The translations under genes were made by a program, and so were the position numbers. This document shows, piece by piece, positions 16,044-23,705 of a stretch of DNA of 32,556 nt. This DNA is from Dehalococcoidia bacterium (lineage in GTDB: Bacteria; Chloroflexota; Dehalococcoidia; SZUA-161), in the NCBI GenBank assembly GCA_030619685.1, contig JAUXAX010000021.1, positions 1-32,556 on the forward strand. Reading direction: 5' to 3'. The notes beneath the pieces were generated by a model. The model had not been told where the DNA came from. It worked only from the letters and a program-made list of their open reading frames with translations, and searched no databases. Every line of letters begins with the position of its first letter. Position 1 is the stretch's first letter.

Positions 16044-16792
16044 TCTGTGCTGGGCTCGACGTGGGTTCGCGAACTATCGTACTCGTGGTGTTGGATGGCA
16101 GTGTTCTGGATTCTGCTATCCTTGAGACTGGAGTCAACCCTCTTCGGCGCTGTCAGGAGCTATTGGCAGGTAGGAGTTATGAGCGGCTGGTGGTGACCGG
16201 CTACGGTCGCCACCTGGTCGCTCCAGTGCTACGCGGAGAGGTCGTGTCTGAGATTGGAGCCTATGCTGTCGGAGCAAGGTACCTCTATCCGGATTGCCGC
16301 ACCGTGATCGATGTTGGTGGACAAGATACCAAGGTTACCTTGCTGTCCGTCAACGGAGAGGTGGAGAAATTCGAGATGAACGACCGCTGCGCTGCTGGGA
16401 CAGGGAAGTTCCTCGAGGTGATGGCAGAAACCTTAGAAGTGGATATAGGCGAGTTTGGTGATCTTGCCTTGAGCGCCTCTAAAGTCGTCAGAATCAATAG
16501 CCTGTGCACCGTTTTTGCTGAGTCGGAGGTTGTCTCCCTTGTCGCCCGGGGAGAAGAAAGCAATGCCATCGCTTTGGCTCTGCATGAAGCAATCGCAACT
16601 CGGATCGCCGGCATGGCGCGAAGGATTGATCATAAAGAGAGGGTCGTCTTTGCAGGAGGAGCAGCTTTAAATAGGTGCCTGCGTCAACTGGTGAGCGCGA
16701 AACTAGGTACTGAAATTACCGTTCCCTACAATCCGCAGATGGTTGGCGCCCTTGGCGCTGCGCTCCTGGTAAAACGGAAGGAAAGGGCGTAG
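16040..16792 (+). CDS. Acyl-CoA dehydratase activase / double-cubane reductase activator (BadF/HgdC-type ATPase)
   Basis: A 250-residue ASKHA-fold ATPase. Phosphate-1 loop DVGSRTIVLVVLDG, second loop VIDVGGQDTKV, and the NDRCAAGTGKFLEVMA helix-cluster-helix Cys that binds the bridging [4Fe-4S] cluster of the homodimer, with the second Cys in NSLCTVFAESEVVSL. AGGAALNRCLRQLV and PYNPQMVGALGAAL complete the nucleotide site. It hydrolyses ATP to push electrons at very low potential to the partner encoded just upstream; the start codon overlaps the partner's stop, so production is coupled. Length and motifs are those of an intact enzyme. Confidence 0.95.
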   Translation: MICAGLDVGSRTIVLVVLDGSVLDSAILETGVNPLRRCQELLAGRSYERLVVTGYGRHLVAPVLRGEVVSEIGAYAVGARYLYPDCRTVIDVGGQDTKVTLLSVNGEVEKFEMNDRCAAGTGKFLEVMAETLEVDIGEFGDLALSASKVVRINSLCTVFAESEVVSLVARGEESNAIALALHEAIATRIAGMARRIDHKERVVFAGGAALNRCLRQLVSAKLGTEITVPYNPQMVGALGAALLVKRKERA

Positions 16793-16889
16793 ACTCATTG
16801 TCACGCAGTTCATCAACACCCTACTACATGGATGTGTGCAAGGCGCTATTGCGAAGGTCGCTGTATGTTTTGAAGGAGGGAATATCACA

Positions 16890-17261
16890 ATGGCTACAAT
16901 TACCGTGATCATTGGCGAAGCTCCCTACGGGAAGGAGAGGGTCTACAGCACCCTGCGATTTACCCTGGCCGCACTAAGTGAGGGCCATCGAGTGAACCTG
17001 TTTGTCTTCGAGGACGCTCTGTTCGCTGCCAAGAGGGGACAGAACCCGCCGGAATTCCCTGGGGTGCTGGAGGAACGTATGCCCAACTGCGAGGCGCTGC
17101 TGACAGCCGCTATCCGGCAGGGGGCTGTGGCTAAGCTATGTGGGGTGTGCGCCTCGCAGCGGGGTATTGGCCCCGGTGAGCTTATTGAGGGGGTGGAAAT
17201 GGGGGGTATGCGGGACCTAGTCCAGTGGGTCCTGCAGTCTGACCGGGTGGTGAGCTTCTGA
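16890..17261 (+). CDS. DsrE-family protein
   Basis: A 123-residue DsrE/TusD-like protein: MATITVIIGEAPYGKERVYS, FTLAALSEGHRVNLFVFEDA and the C-terminal LVQWVLQSDRVVSF match the family fold. DsrE relatives carry sulfur on cysteines or act as small redox/sulfur-relay proteins. Here the helix region reads LCGVCASQRGIG, giving a CxxC pair in the usual position of the active Cys. ATG 16890 is chosen for GGAGGG upstream; an earlier GTG-type extension has no support. It follows the activator by about 100 nt and probably belongs to the same transcript, which suggests a sulfur or persulfide link to the double-cubane protein (inference). Confidence 0.85.
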   Translation: MATITVIIGEAPYGKERVYSTLRFTLAALSEGHRVNLFVFEDALFAAKRGQNPPEFPGVLEERMPNCEALLTAAIRQGAVAKLCGVCASQRGIGPGELIEGVEMGGMRDLVQWVLQSDRVVSF

Positions 17262-17357
17262 GGTCACAAGGGGTTTGCCTAACGTGCGGCCCCATGACGT
17301 TCAGGCTGGGGAAGAGTTAAAGCCGGGATTAGTTACCTATCGGGATAATCAAATAGG

Positions 17358-17588
17358 CTAGGTATGCTTCTGAGAAGACTCAGCCTCTTCAATAGGGATC
17401 GCACCCGAGGCGATCTTCATCTCGTCGACTGTGCTATAGAGGGGGTGATGGTCGTCGCGCTCTATTTTCCTTGCCTTGGACTGCGCCAATAATATGCTGT
17501 CCTCTCGGAAGAAGGCGATCAGGAGGGGCAATGCGCTGTCCCGGTCGCCTTTACTGCACCCGGCGGAGTTATCACTTGCCTCGCTTAC
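17358..17588 (-). pseudogene. Open frame without start, unknown remnant
   Basis: A 76-codon minus-strand frame reads with protein-like composition (ALPLLIAFFREDSILLAQS, then KARKIERDDHHPLYSTVDEM and KIASGAIPIEEA) and ends in a TAG. No ATG, GTG or good internal start with a ribosome site is seen, and a stop closes it upstream at 17589. It resembles the C-terminal tail of some short conserved protein but I do not recognise it. Otherwise 17262-17739 holds nothing I can name. Confidence 0.3.
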
Positions 17589-17739
17589 TCACGCCATCGC
17601 GGAATGTCCGCTCGCGTATATTCTACACTAGGCGTTCCCCTTTGTCAAGACGCCGTGTTGCGTCAAAATAGACTGTTACCGAACAGGGATCGTTGCGTCA
17701 TGAATTACGGCAACAAGGACTTTGACGAAATTCGGACAC

Positions 17740-17768
17740 TTGACAACAGCATGTTGGTTGAGTAGAAT
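17740..17768 (+). promoter_or_regulatory. Consensus sigma-70-type promoter of the XRE/ImmA-IrrE pair
   Basis: TTGACA, a 17-nt spacer and TAGAAT form the best promoter seen in the window. Transcription would begin near 17775, leaving only about 9 nt before the XRE ATG at 17784, so the ribosome site GGGGAG lies at the very 5' end of the mRNA. The ATTCGG and TTGACG words just upstream could be part of an operator for the XRE protein; no clear palindrome was found. Confidence 0.75.
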
Positions 17769-17783
17769 GTGCACAGGGGAGCT

Positions 17784-18143
17784 ATGGCCGATCACCTGGG
17801 TAAGTTCCTGGACGAACTGATGCAGCGGCGCCACCGCTTGCCAAGTCAACTGGCGGCTGATTTGGGAGTTAGTCACGCTACAGTCAGCCGATGGCTTTCT
17901 GGCAAGGACAAGCCCAGCCCTCAATCCTGCCGAAGTCTGGCAATGTATGCTGGCATACCAGTGGAGAAGGTTCTGGCCATTGTAGGCCACTTAGCCCCCT
18001 TGGATGAGACCTTCCCTGTGGAATGGCCAGAATTCCGCGAGTACGCCCAACGCAAGTATGGACGCGAGCTGGACGACGACTTGATTGCAATGATTGAGGA
18101 TCTCATCGAGCGCCGGAGAAGTAGAATTGGGCAAACTCTCTGA
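17784..18143 (+). CDS. XRE-family helix-turn-helix regulator
   Basis: A 119-residue protein with a lambda-repressor-like HTH at residues about 18-60 (LPSQLAADLGVSHATVSRWL, then SGKDKPSPQSCRSLAMYAGI). The C-terminal part (YAQRKYGRELDDDLIAMIED region) is an amphipathic tail that may dimerise. The 3' end overlaps the start of the ImmA/IrrE-like protease gene. In mobile elements such pairs (ImmR/ImmA of ICEBs1) and in stress control (DdrO/IrrE) the protease cleaves the repressor to induce genes, so this protein is the probable substrate. An in-frame GTG at 17769 is an alternative start. Confidence 0.85.
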   Translation: MADHLGKFLDELMQRRHRLPSQLAADLGVSHATVSRWLSGKDKPSPQSCRSLAMYAGIPVEKVLAIVGHLAPLDETFPVEWPEFREYAQRKYGRELDDDLIAMIEDLIERRRSRIGQTL

Positions 18144-18834
18144 CTTCGAAAAGCTCCTTGGGATTATCCTTGCTGAGGGCCAGGGCTGCGAGTGTCCGCA
18201 TAAGGAGACTTGTACACGTAGAGACAAGGCATGGTGTCGATACGTTGGCGTCAAAAGTAGTGGGACGAGATCGCTTGCATACCACGATCTGTCTATTGCA
18301 CCCTGCATCTACCGCGATAAGCCCGGTTGTTGCTGGGTTCTTTCTGCGGTTGAGAGATTTGCAGCAGACTGTCTTGCCAGACTAGGTGCCCACCACCCGC
18401 CTGTGCCATCACAGCTTATCACTGGTTTTGACGAGAAGCGCGAGATCGAAGTGCTAACTTTGCCTCTGAAAGGCTTTCATGGAGCTGCTTGGCTGCTGGG
18501 AGAGGAGTGGGTTGTTTACCTTAACGCGGTGGACTCGCCTCAGGTACAACGACAAACGATGTTTCATGAGGCCTTTCATATTGCGTGCCGCAGCTCAAGT
18601 CCGGCGTTTAGGCGAGTTGATCTGGAAGAGAAGCCATTCAGGGATTTCCTTGCCGATCATTTTGCGACTTGTATGCTCATGAACAAGCAGTGGGTCGAGG
18701 AGCGCTGGGCGGTGGTGCGGGATGTTCAAAAGGTGGCAGACATCTTCGACGTGAGCATCTTAGCAATGGATCACCGGCTGAGGCAACTCGGCCTGCTATA
18801 CGGTGAACGCCTCTCTTTGGTGGGTGCCCACTAG
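18127..18834 (+). CDS. ImmA/IrrE-type metallopeptidase with Cys-rich N-terminus
   Basis: About 235 residues. The zinc site HEAFH (H147, E148, H151) and the downstream LEEKPFRDFLADHFATCML with a third-ligand Asp/Glu region are those of ImmA/IrrE (COG2856) proteases, which cut XRE repressors. The first 70 residues are unusual: cysteines at 21, 23, 29, 37, 60, 68 and 69 (CECPHKETC, APCIYRDKPGCC), enough for a metal or iron-sulfur site that could sense redox state or metal. The start is taken as TTG 18127, with GGAG 8 nt upstream; a TTG at 18094 is possible. It overlaps the XRE gene by 17 nt, so both are translated together. Confidence 0.85.
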   Translation: MGKLSDFEKLLGIILAEGQGCECPHKETCTRRDKAWCRYVGVKSSGTRSLAYHDLSIAPCIYRDKPGCCWVLSAVERFAADCLARLGAHHPPVPSQLITGFDEKREIEVLTLPLKGFHGAAWLLGEEWVVYLNAVDSPQVQRQTMFHEAFHIACRSSSPAFRRVDLEEKPFRDFLADHFATCMLMNKQWVEERWAVVRDVQKVADIFDVSILAMDHRLRQLGLLYGERLSLVGAH

Positions 18835-18940
18835 CAAAGGGGCCCACCAGCCCCACCATACTATGCCCAGCAGACGAATCGATCTGAAACTTCGGGGAGA
18901 TGGTATCAAGTTACTGCCCAATCTATGACAGGGTTTGGCC

Positions 18941-19300
18941 TCAGGAATCAGGGCCGAGATTTGCAGTCTCAAGCACTTCGTTCAAACTACCCGTACGGTA
19001 CCCTCTTAAGTCAACTGCCACATAGACATAACCTAACGATCTCAGCTTGTTCACCACCTCCAGGCGCCGGACCTCATCAACCAGAAGACCTATGTCCCCC
19101 CGCTCGACCTCAATACGAGCGACACTTCCATGATCACGCACCCGCACCTGTCGGAGCCCCAAGGCAAGCAAGTAGTCCTCAGCTTGGGATATCCTTTCTA
19201 GCTTTGGGGCGGTAATTGTAGTGCCATAAGGAATCCGAGAAGCCAGGCATGCTTGTGGCGGTTTGTTCCAGGTAGGCAGGCCGAGCTGGCGCGAAAGGGC
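18941..19300 (-). pseudogene. larE: C-terminal fragment of larE (sacrificial sulfur transferase)
   Basis: The minus-strand frame reads LSRQLGLPTWNKPPQACLAS followed by RIPYGTTITAPKLERISQAE and LRQVRVRDHGSVARIEVE, then LGYVYVAVDLRGYRTGSLNE. This matches the C-terminal 40 percent of LarE, which makes the nickel-pincer cofactor precursor of lactate racemase by giving up its own cysteine sulfur; the key Cys sits in the QACLASR segment. The N-terminal ATP-pyrophosphatase half with its SGGVDS loop is missing: the frame ends around 19300 where a response-regulator sequence begins on the other strand. The C-terminus is intact, so it is a 5'-truncated gene. Confidence 0.8.
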
Positions 19301-19849
19301 GCGGAGGACTTCATTGCTAAGCCATTTGACAGTGATGATTTGCTGAGGAAGGTAAGAAAAGTCTTAGGAGAGAAGCGCGAGCCCCTAAGAAAGGAACGGC
19401 CCCCAAGGAGTTCCAATCTTGGCCGGGAGCCGGGCAGCAAGAAGGAAGAAAAGGGAAAGAAAATACTGGTAGTAGATGATGATCTCCAGATGGTGAAACT
19501 CCTCGCTTCAAGGCTAAAGGCAAACGAGTATGAGGTTAAAGTAGCCTATGATGGTTGTCAATGTATAGAGGTGGCCTGTCAGGAGAGGCCTGATCTTATT
19601 CTCTTGGATATTGCAATGCCAGCAGGAGATGGCCTTAGCACTTTTGAGAGCCTTAGGACAATCCCCGACACAGCAGCAATTCCTGTTATTTTCATTACTG
19701 CTTACCCCAGTGAAGATAGCGAGAGTGAAGCCCTTGAAATGGGTGCGAAGGCTTTCATCCCTAAGCCAATTGATAGCGCTGATTTGCTGTGGAAGGTGAG
19801 AAGAGCCTTGGGAGAGGAACCGGAGGAGGGCCCGGCATCCCTTGACTGA
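19253..19849 (+). pseudogene. N-terminally truncated tandem response-regulator protein
   Basis: From about 19289 the frame reads ARKGAEDFIAKPFDSDDLLR, the end of a first REC domain with its KP motif, followed by a charged linker. A complete second REC domain then runs KKILVVDDDLQMV, LILLDIAMP (phospho-acceptor Asp), VIFITAYPSE and AFIPKPIDSADLLWKVRRAL. The first domain lacks its strands 1-4, and no proper start codon with a ribosome site exists; the only upstream start is a TTG inside the larE fragment. It could still be expressed from an internal start, but as it stands the gene is broken at the junction with larE. No output domain is present. Confidence 0.75.
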
Positions 19850-20121
19850 GAGAGCAACTACTGTGCAGGTTTTCGGTCTCGGTCGCGATGCCGAGCCCGA
19901 ATGACAGGCTGAAAGCCCTTGATATCTTTTAGTTGAACCCTACCGTGTCAAATGGCCCCCCTCGCCTACATAGTCCAACATCGAGCCGATTGGTGAGGCC
20001 AACACTCCCCTGAGGCACTTAGCTCGAATAGGAAGTCCTTATCGAGCACCTTGCAATCTAACCGGCAACGAATGCGTTTGCGGCATCCCCCTTTGTAGCA
20101 CTTAAGAAGGTGAACTTGTGC

Positions 20122-20598
20122 CTATCCAGCCACACCCTCGTCTGGAAGGTCAGCTACGTTGTAGCCAGGCTCCATCGGTTCCTCCGCTACATCATACCAT
20201 CTGCCATCCACTTTTCGGTAGATGTCCGGGGTAGTAGATGTGAGCGCCCACAACACTTCCCCCTCCAGTACCGCTTTGTACGTTGCATAGGCCCACTCTT
20301 CCTCCACACGGATGCTTATATCAATCAGCTCGACGTTGCCTGGGCCGAACAACGCAAGCCACATGGCCCGTGCTTCCTGCGAGAATTCCTCATATTCTTC
20401 GTAGGAACATGTTGCCCTATAGTTTGGGCTCATCATCTGATACGACGTGTACCAATCCTCGTCATTGAAAGCCATTTCCTGCTGCTTTACGAGGTCGGTT
20501 ACTTCTCGCTCATCACCTACACCTCCACCGCAAGCTACGGCCACTACAGTAAGCGCCAACACCAGCAGTGGCACAAGCAGAATGGCAAATCTTTTCAT
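20122..20598 (-). CDS. Predicted lipoprotein, NTF2/DUF4878-like
   Basis: A 158-residue secreted protein. MKRFAILLVPLLVLALTVVA is followed by VACGGG, a lipobox-like site placing a lipid on Cys. The mature part starts VTDLVKQQEMAFNDEDWYTS and contains YQMMSPNYRATCSYEEYEEF, resembling NTF2-like small lipoproteins of unknown function. ATG 20598 is chosen for GGAGG 5 nt upstream; the longer frame from 20676 adds residues that do not look coding. A TATAAT lies 32 nt upstream. It is a single gene with no operon partner. Confidence 0.75.
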   Translation of the reverse strand: MKRFAILLVPLLVLALTVVAVACGGGVGDEREVTDLVKQQEMAFNDEDWYTSYQMMSPNYRATCSYEEYEEFSQEARAMWLALFGPGNVELIDISIRVEEEWAYATYKAVLEGEVLWALTSTTPDIYRKVDGRWYDVAEEPMEPGYNVADLPDEGVAG

Positions 20599-20629
20599 GA
20601 TTCCTCCCTCATTCGATCTATCGACGGCG

Positions 20630-20658
20630 ATTATAACATGTGCTGTCACAGTTTGCAG
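20630..20658 (-). promoter_or_regulatory. Promoter of the lipoprotein gene
   Basis: On the minus strand a perfect TATAAT (20635-20630) stands 17 nt after a weak CTGCAA -35. Transcription would begin about 20 nt before the GGAGG site of the lipoprotein gene. Only the -10 element is strong. Confidence 0.5.
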
Positions 20659-20773
20659 TTGGCTTCGCAATTGCACATTTCACGCAATATCTATGATGTG
20701 GGCGTGAGGTCTGTGTGATGTGGGAAAATTGCGATCCCGATGGGCTTTGGGTCATTTAATAGTAACTTTTTGC

Positions 20774-20801
20774 GTAGGTTCGAATCCTACATGGCTCACC
20801 A
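20774..20801 (+). pseudogene. 3' end of a tRNA (tRNA-Lys-like), possible attachment-site remnant
   Basis: GTAGG-TTCGAAT-CCTAC is a perfect T-arm, followed by ATGGCTC, the discriminator A and an encoded CCA. The matching 5' acceptor GAGCCAT, D-arm and anticodon arm are absent in the preceding 150 nt. The acceptor sequence is that of Gram-positive-type tRNA-Lys (GAGCCAT...ATGGCTCACCA). Bare 3' tRNA ends are the usual scar of integrases that use tRNA genes, and an accessory-looking region follows, but no integrase gene is visible in the window. Confidence 0.75.
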
Positions 20802-20884
20802 ATCATGACTTTTCCACACCAAAAGGTTGAGACCTTCCTTGAGGTCGCGATAGCTCAGACTCCCCACGACGGGAGGAGTGAGTC

Positions 20885-21304
20885 GTGGCACAGGAAGGCC
20901 TTCCCCAAGAGCTAGACGTTCACTTCCACCCTGGTGCACCCCCTAGCCTGCTAACCAGCATTGACTGGCTCAGGGAATCGGACGCTCGACTGTATGAATT
21001 CTACGCCAGCAAGCTGCTGGAGCCGGGGTGGGCTGGGCCGGTTACCCTTGAGGAAGCAGAGTACATTCGGAGCAGGCTGGAGGCGGATGCCAGACTGAGG
21101 CGGCGTTGGCACATCAGGCAAAGACGAGTGCCACTGTCCATAGTAGCTGAGAGATCTTATCCCGAGGACCCGGAGGCAGCCCGCCGCCACATGAAGGCTC
21201 ACCAGGCACAGGCACGGCGTAGAATGCTATCTGCGGCCAAGATGTCGCCTGTAGCAACTACGGTCGGCACAAAGACTGGGGCCAGCATGAGGGAAAACGC
21301 TTGA
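20885..21304 (+). CDS. Hypothetical protein, basic C-terminus
   Basis: A 139-residue protein I do not recognise. GTG 20885 has GGAGGAGTGAG just upstream. Residues 35-75 (DARLYEFYASKLL ... LEEAEYIRSRLEADARLRRR) look like charged helices, and the C-terminal third is rich in Arg, Lys and Ala, as in nucleic-acid-binding or phage-related small proteins. It is the first gene after the tRNA fragment, so it may belong to an integrated element. Nothing shows a specific function. Confidence 0.55.
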   Translation: MAQEGLPQELDVHFHPGAPPSLLTSIDWLRESDARLYEFYASKLLEPGWAGPVTLEEAEYIRSRLEADARLRRRWHIRQRRVPLSIVAERSYPEDPEAARRHMKAHQAQARRRMLSAAKMSPVATTVGTKTGASMRENA

Positions 21305-21750
21305 ATGACTTAGGAGTTGCCGTAGCGAAGCAAGGCAAGCGTCAATTTGCGCGCTAGCGAAGTGACGAAGACGTACCGCAGAATAAAGAAACCTGGCCAC
21401 TTCGCTGCACAGAATGCACTATTGTTGGGTCATACGGGAGTTCGCATCCGCATTGGTAAGCCTCTTCACCACTCGCGAACCTGCTCCAAAACGGGGATAG
21501 CCGCGGTAGCTTCGGTTACACTTGAATAACATGATGCTCCAGAAGGGCTCCTTTTCGGGTCAGTAACTTAAGATCTCAGTTGCCTCAGCGAAGATAGTGC
21601 TACCATGCAGGAAAGGCTGGAGGTGGCGATTGTTGTCGGAGTAGTGTCCCCAACAGTCGCACATATTGACTGCTCCGTTAGCGCAAACATGCACAGCGAC
21701 AGTTCTCCAAGTTCGCCCAATTGAGCCCTACTCTGTCGCGCAACTGTGTC
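21305..21750. other. 446-nt intergenic stretch, nothing recognised
   Basis: No frame with good codon pattern plus ribosome site was found on either strand, nor any strong terminator or tRNA. A short palindromic patch around 21538-21556 (AGAAGGGCTCCTTTTC) may be part of a transcript end for the gene to its left. Confidence 0.4.
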
Positions 21751-21969
21751 CTATGTGCGGTGCCGTCTCAGGTAGATAGTGCGTCGGTCAACGCTGTCGC
21801 TGACAACCGACACACCTCGGCGGGCGAATGGGGGAGGCAAACCGTAATTAGCCCTTCTTGTCTTGATATCTCGCAGCTTGCGCAAGAGTTCGTCCGCCTC
21901 AGCGAACTTCTCTCGTTCAATATGTGGGTTTAGCTCAAAAATCTCTTCTATGGTGGGGTACCTAACCAT
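21751..21969 (-). CDS. Small hypothetical protein, third gene of protease operon
   Basis: 72 residues beginning MVRYPTIEEIFELNPHIERE, with a helical, charged middle (FAEADELLRKLRDIKTRRAN) and a basic tail. AGAGGT precedes the ATG and the gene starts 11 nt after the protease stop, so it is very likely translated. I do not recognise the family. Its tight linkage suggests that it works with the protease, for example as adaptor or antitoxin-like partner, but this is only context. Confidence 0.55.
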   Translation of the reverse strand: MVRYPTIEEIFELNPHIEREKFAEADELLRKLRDIKTRRANYGLPPPFARRGVSVVSDSVDRRTIYLRRHRT

Positions 21970-21980
21970 TGTAATACCTC

Positions 21981-22874
21981 TTAAACAGCGAATGGTAGAT
22001 AGGTGCCAACGCTGTGTATAACACCTGTGTGCCCTTGTTTCATCATGTAGTCACTAAGAAGGCTATGATAGTCTCTAATCCTATTACTAACCTCAGGCTT
22101 CTCGCCGAAGTCATCGATCAACAATTTAAGGTCTCGTCGTAGAATCTCCATTGAGATTCCATAACCATGTATGTGCCATTTCTCTGTGTCATTAAGTTGC
22201 CTCGCAATGCTTGATGCCCTCCTCTTGCGCATGGCTAACGTAACCGTTTTGCCTCGTGTCTCAGTCTTCTCCCAGTTCTTGAACTTGTACTTCACGAGCC
22301 ACTCCTTCAACAACTCGATGGATAGCTCTCTCTCCTGCTCGTACTTGTAAAGTTCTGCTTGGTCAAACCCCTCAATCATTAACTGCATTTCTGCGAGGGT
22401 AAGTTCGCCCTTCTCTGCCTTCTTAATTAGGCGTTTCCATTGTTCCAAATAGCCCAATGCGGGCACCACTCGGTCTCTAGTCGTATCCACTTGGGGATCA
22501 ATGGGGCCAAGACGCGAGTAATAATCCATGTTTATTGTGTCGCCTGACATCACTAAGACAGTTCCCGCCGAAAAGGCGTAATTTGGAACCATGAAATGAA
22601 CATACTTATAGTGATAGCGGAGCGTGTCCACAATTCGGTGTACGACCTCTATGTAGCCACCACCAGTCGTTAGGAGCACAGTCAGGGCCTCTCTATCCTG
22701 AGAATCTCGTCGCTTCTCCTCGACCACGTTGCGGATAAGAGTGTCAACCCCGAAGACGAGTGCGCCGTTGAATGATAGAGCGTCGGATTGAAAATCGTCT
22801 TCCAACTTCAGTAGGCGCTCATCAAGTTGTTGCTCAATGAACTCATTTGCGTCCTTGGGGGTTCGACTAACCAT
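21981..22874 (-). CDS. SDH-type serine protease of the ClpP/SppA (crotonase) fold
   Basis: A 297-residue protein matching the serine dehydrogenase proteinase family (SDH_sah). The oxyanion-hole strand is VLLTTGGGYIEVVHRIVDTL (residues about 66-85), the nucleophile is S102 in NYAFSAGTVLVMSGD, and SRLGPIDPQV follows, as in SppA and ClpP-like enzymes. The C-terminal half is helical, with a WHIHGYGISME segment. There is no signal peptide or membrane segment at the N-terminus, so it acts in the cytoplasm. Relatives are often found in accessory regions of bacteria and archaea, and a role in defence or quality control is possible but unproven. It is flanked by two small genes in the same operon. Confidence 0.82.
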   Translation of the reverse strand: MVSRTPKDANEFIEQQLDERLLKLEDDFQSDALSFNGALVFGVDTLIRNVVEEKRRDSQDREALTVLLTTGGGYIEVVHRIVDTLRYHYKYVHFMVPNYAFSAGTVLVMSGDTINMDYYSRLGPIDPQVDTTRDRVVPALGYLEQWKRLIKKAEKGELTLAEMQLMIEGFDQAELYKYEQERELSIELLKEWLVKYKFKNWEKTETRGKTVTLAMRKRRASSIARQLNDTEKWHIHGYGISMEILRRDLKLLIDDFGEKPEVSNRIRDYHSLLSDYMMKQGHTGVIHSVGTYLPFAV

Positions 22875-22892
22875 ATGATTGACTACTCACTA

Positions 22893-23144
22893 CTATTGTT
22901 GCTTGCCATGCCATCTCACTGCCGCTGCCTTCTTGGCAATCTCAGTTCGCTCCCTCGCAGTCAACTTCATGGCACGTGCCACCCCACCCTTCTTACCCCC
23001 AAGACTGCCAAGGGCGACAGCGTGGGGGTTCTTCTGCGGTTCATCCGAGGTTGGTGTACGTTCGCCTGTAGTCTGCTCCACGATGGAAGTAGCTAGTACG
23101 TTTATGTCTCTAGGCATACTCTCCTTGCTTGACCGCTTTGGCAT
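22893..23144 (-). CDS. Small conserved basic protein (KNPHAVALGxLGG family)
   Basis: 83 residues; the second half NPHAVALGSLGGKKGGVARA and LTARERTEIAKKAAAVRWHG is a motif I know from many small, uncharacterised bacterial proteins (LGGxKGGxARAxxLSxxxRxxIAxxAAxARW). It is probably a nucleic-acid-binding or adaptor-like peptide. It is the first gene of the operon with the SDH-type protease, 18 nt upstream of it. The promoter -10 lies 6 nt before the ATG, so the mRNA probably starts at or next to the start codon. Confidence 0.75.
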   Translation of the reverse strand: MPKRSSKESMPRDINVLATSIVEQTTGERTPTSDEPQKNPHAVALGSLGGKKGGVARAMKLTARERTEIAKKAAAVRWHGKQQ

Positions 23145-23150
23145 ATTCTG

Positions 23151-23180
23151 AGTATATCATAAATGACTGCTTGTTGTCTA
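23151..23180 (-). promoter_or_regulatory. Promoter of the three-gene protease operon, probably leaderless
   Basis: On the minus strand TAGACA (23180-23175), an 18-nt spacer and TATACT (23156-23151) are seen. The ATG of the small basic protein begins 6 nt after the -10, so transcription would start at or near the A of the start codon and no ribosome site is available. Confidence 0.6.
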
Positions 23181-23183
23181 GTC

Positions 23184-23705
23184 CTATTTAAACAATTCGT
23201 TTAGCATTTCAACAGCAATATAGATGCCAAGTTCGACTCTTTTGGGCTCAAGCTGTTCTTTCCTATGAACACCAATGTCGCCGTACAACTTTAGCGATTT
23301 CGCAATTCCATATGTTTCTGTGGTCAGAAGATTCTTCTTGTGAGCTTTCTCAATCATGCTACCTAGACCCTGATCTGCTATCTGTTTCTCGATCAGAGAT
23401 AGTTGTATAGCTCTTCGACACATAGCAGCAGCAGCCTTATAACACTGGGCATAATTAGCCCTCTCAGCCTCTTTAATATCATCAATGATATCATCAGGGA
23501 CTAATGTGTTTAGACTATCTGACTGCGCACCTGGCAGTTTGGTGTCTAGCTGCTGCAAAAAGTTCCTGCGCATGGAGAAAGGAAACTCGTGGTCATCCAC
23601 GATGCATTTGATAATCCCCCGAACTTCAACATTGCCTGAACACTCTAATCTAATCTCATTTCTCTTTCCCGTTCGAGTACACTCTGGACAAACTAAATCT
23701 GCCAT
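23184..23705 (-). CDS. DUF4145-domain protein
   Basis: 173 residues. The N-terminus MADLVCPECTRTGKRNEIRL has a Cys pair and a later Cys that could bind zinc. The C-terminal part (YKAAAAMCRRAIQLSLIEKQ, KNLLTTETYGIAKSLKLYGD, IGVHRKEQLEPKRVELGIYI) has the helical pattern of DUF4145, which is frequent beside restriction and other defence genes and at the ends of type I restriction subunits. ATG 23705 is chosen for GGGGAG 8 nt upstream; a GTG start at 23762 would add 19 residues. It is separated from the next operon by a promoter, so it is regulated on its own. Confidence 0.7.
   Translation of the reverse strand: MADLVCPECTRTGKRNEIRLECSGNVEVRGIIKCIVDDHEFPFSMRRNFLQQLDTKLPGAQSDSLNTLVPDDIIDDIKEAERANYAQCYKAAAAMCRRAIQLSLIEKQIADQGLGSMIEKAHKKNLLTTETYGIAKSLKLYGDIGVHRKEQLEPKRVELGIYIAVEMLNELFK

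Noticed and set aside
18925..19215. 96-codon plus-strand frame
   Set aside because: It is the opposite strand of the clear larE fragment.
20110..20718. 202-codon plus-strand frame opposite the lipoprotein
   Set aside because: The minus strand has a signal peptide, lipobox, ribosome site and promoter; the plus frame has none.
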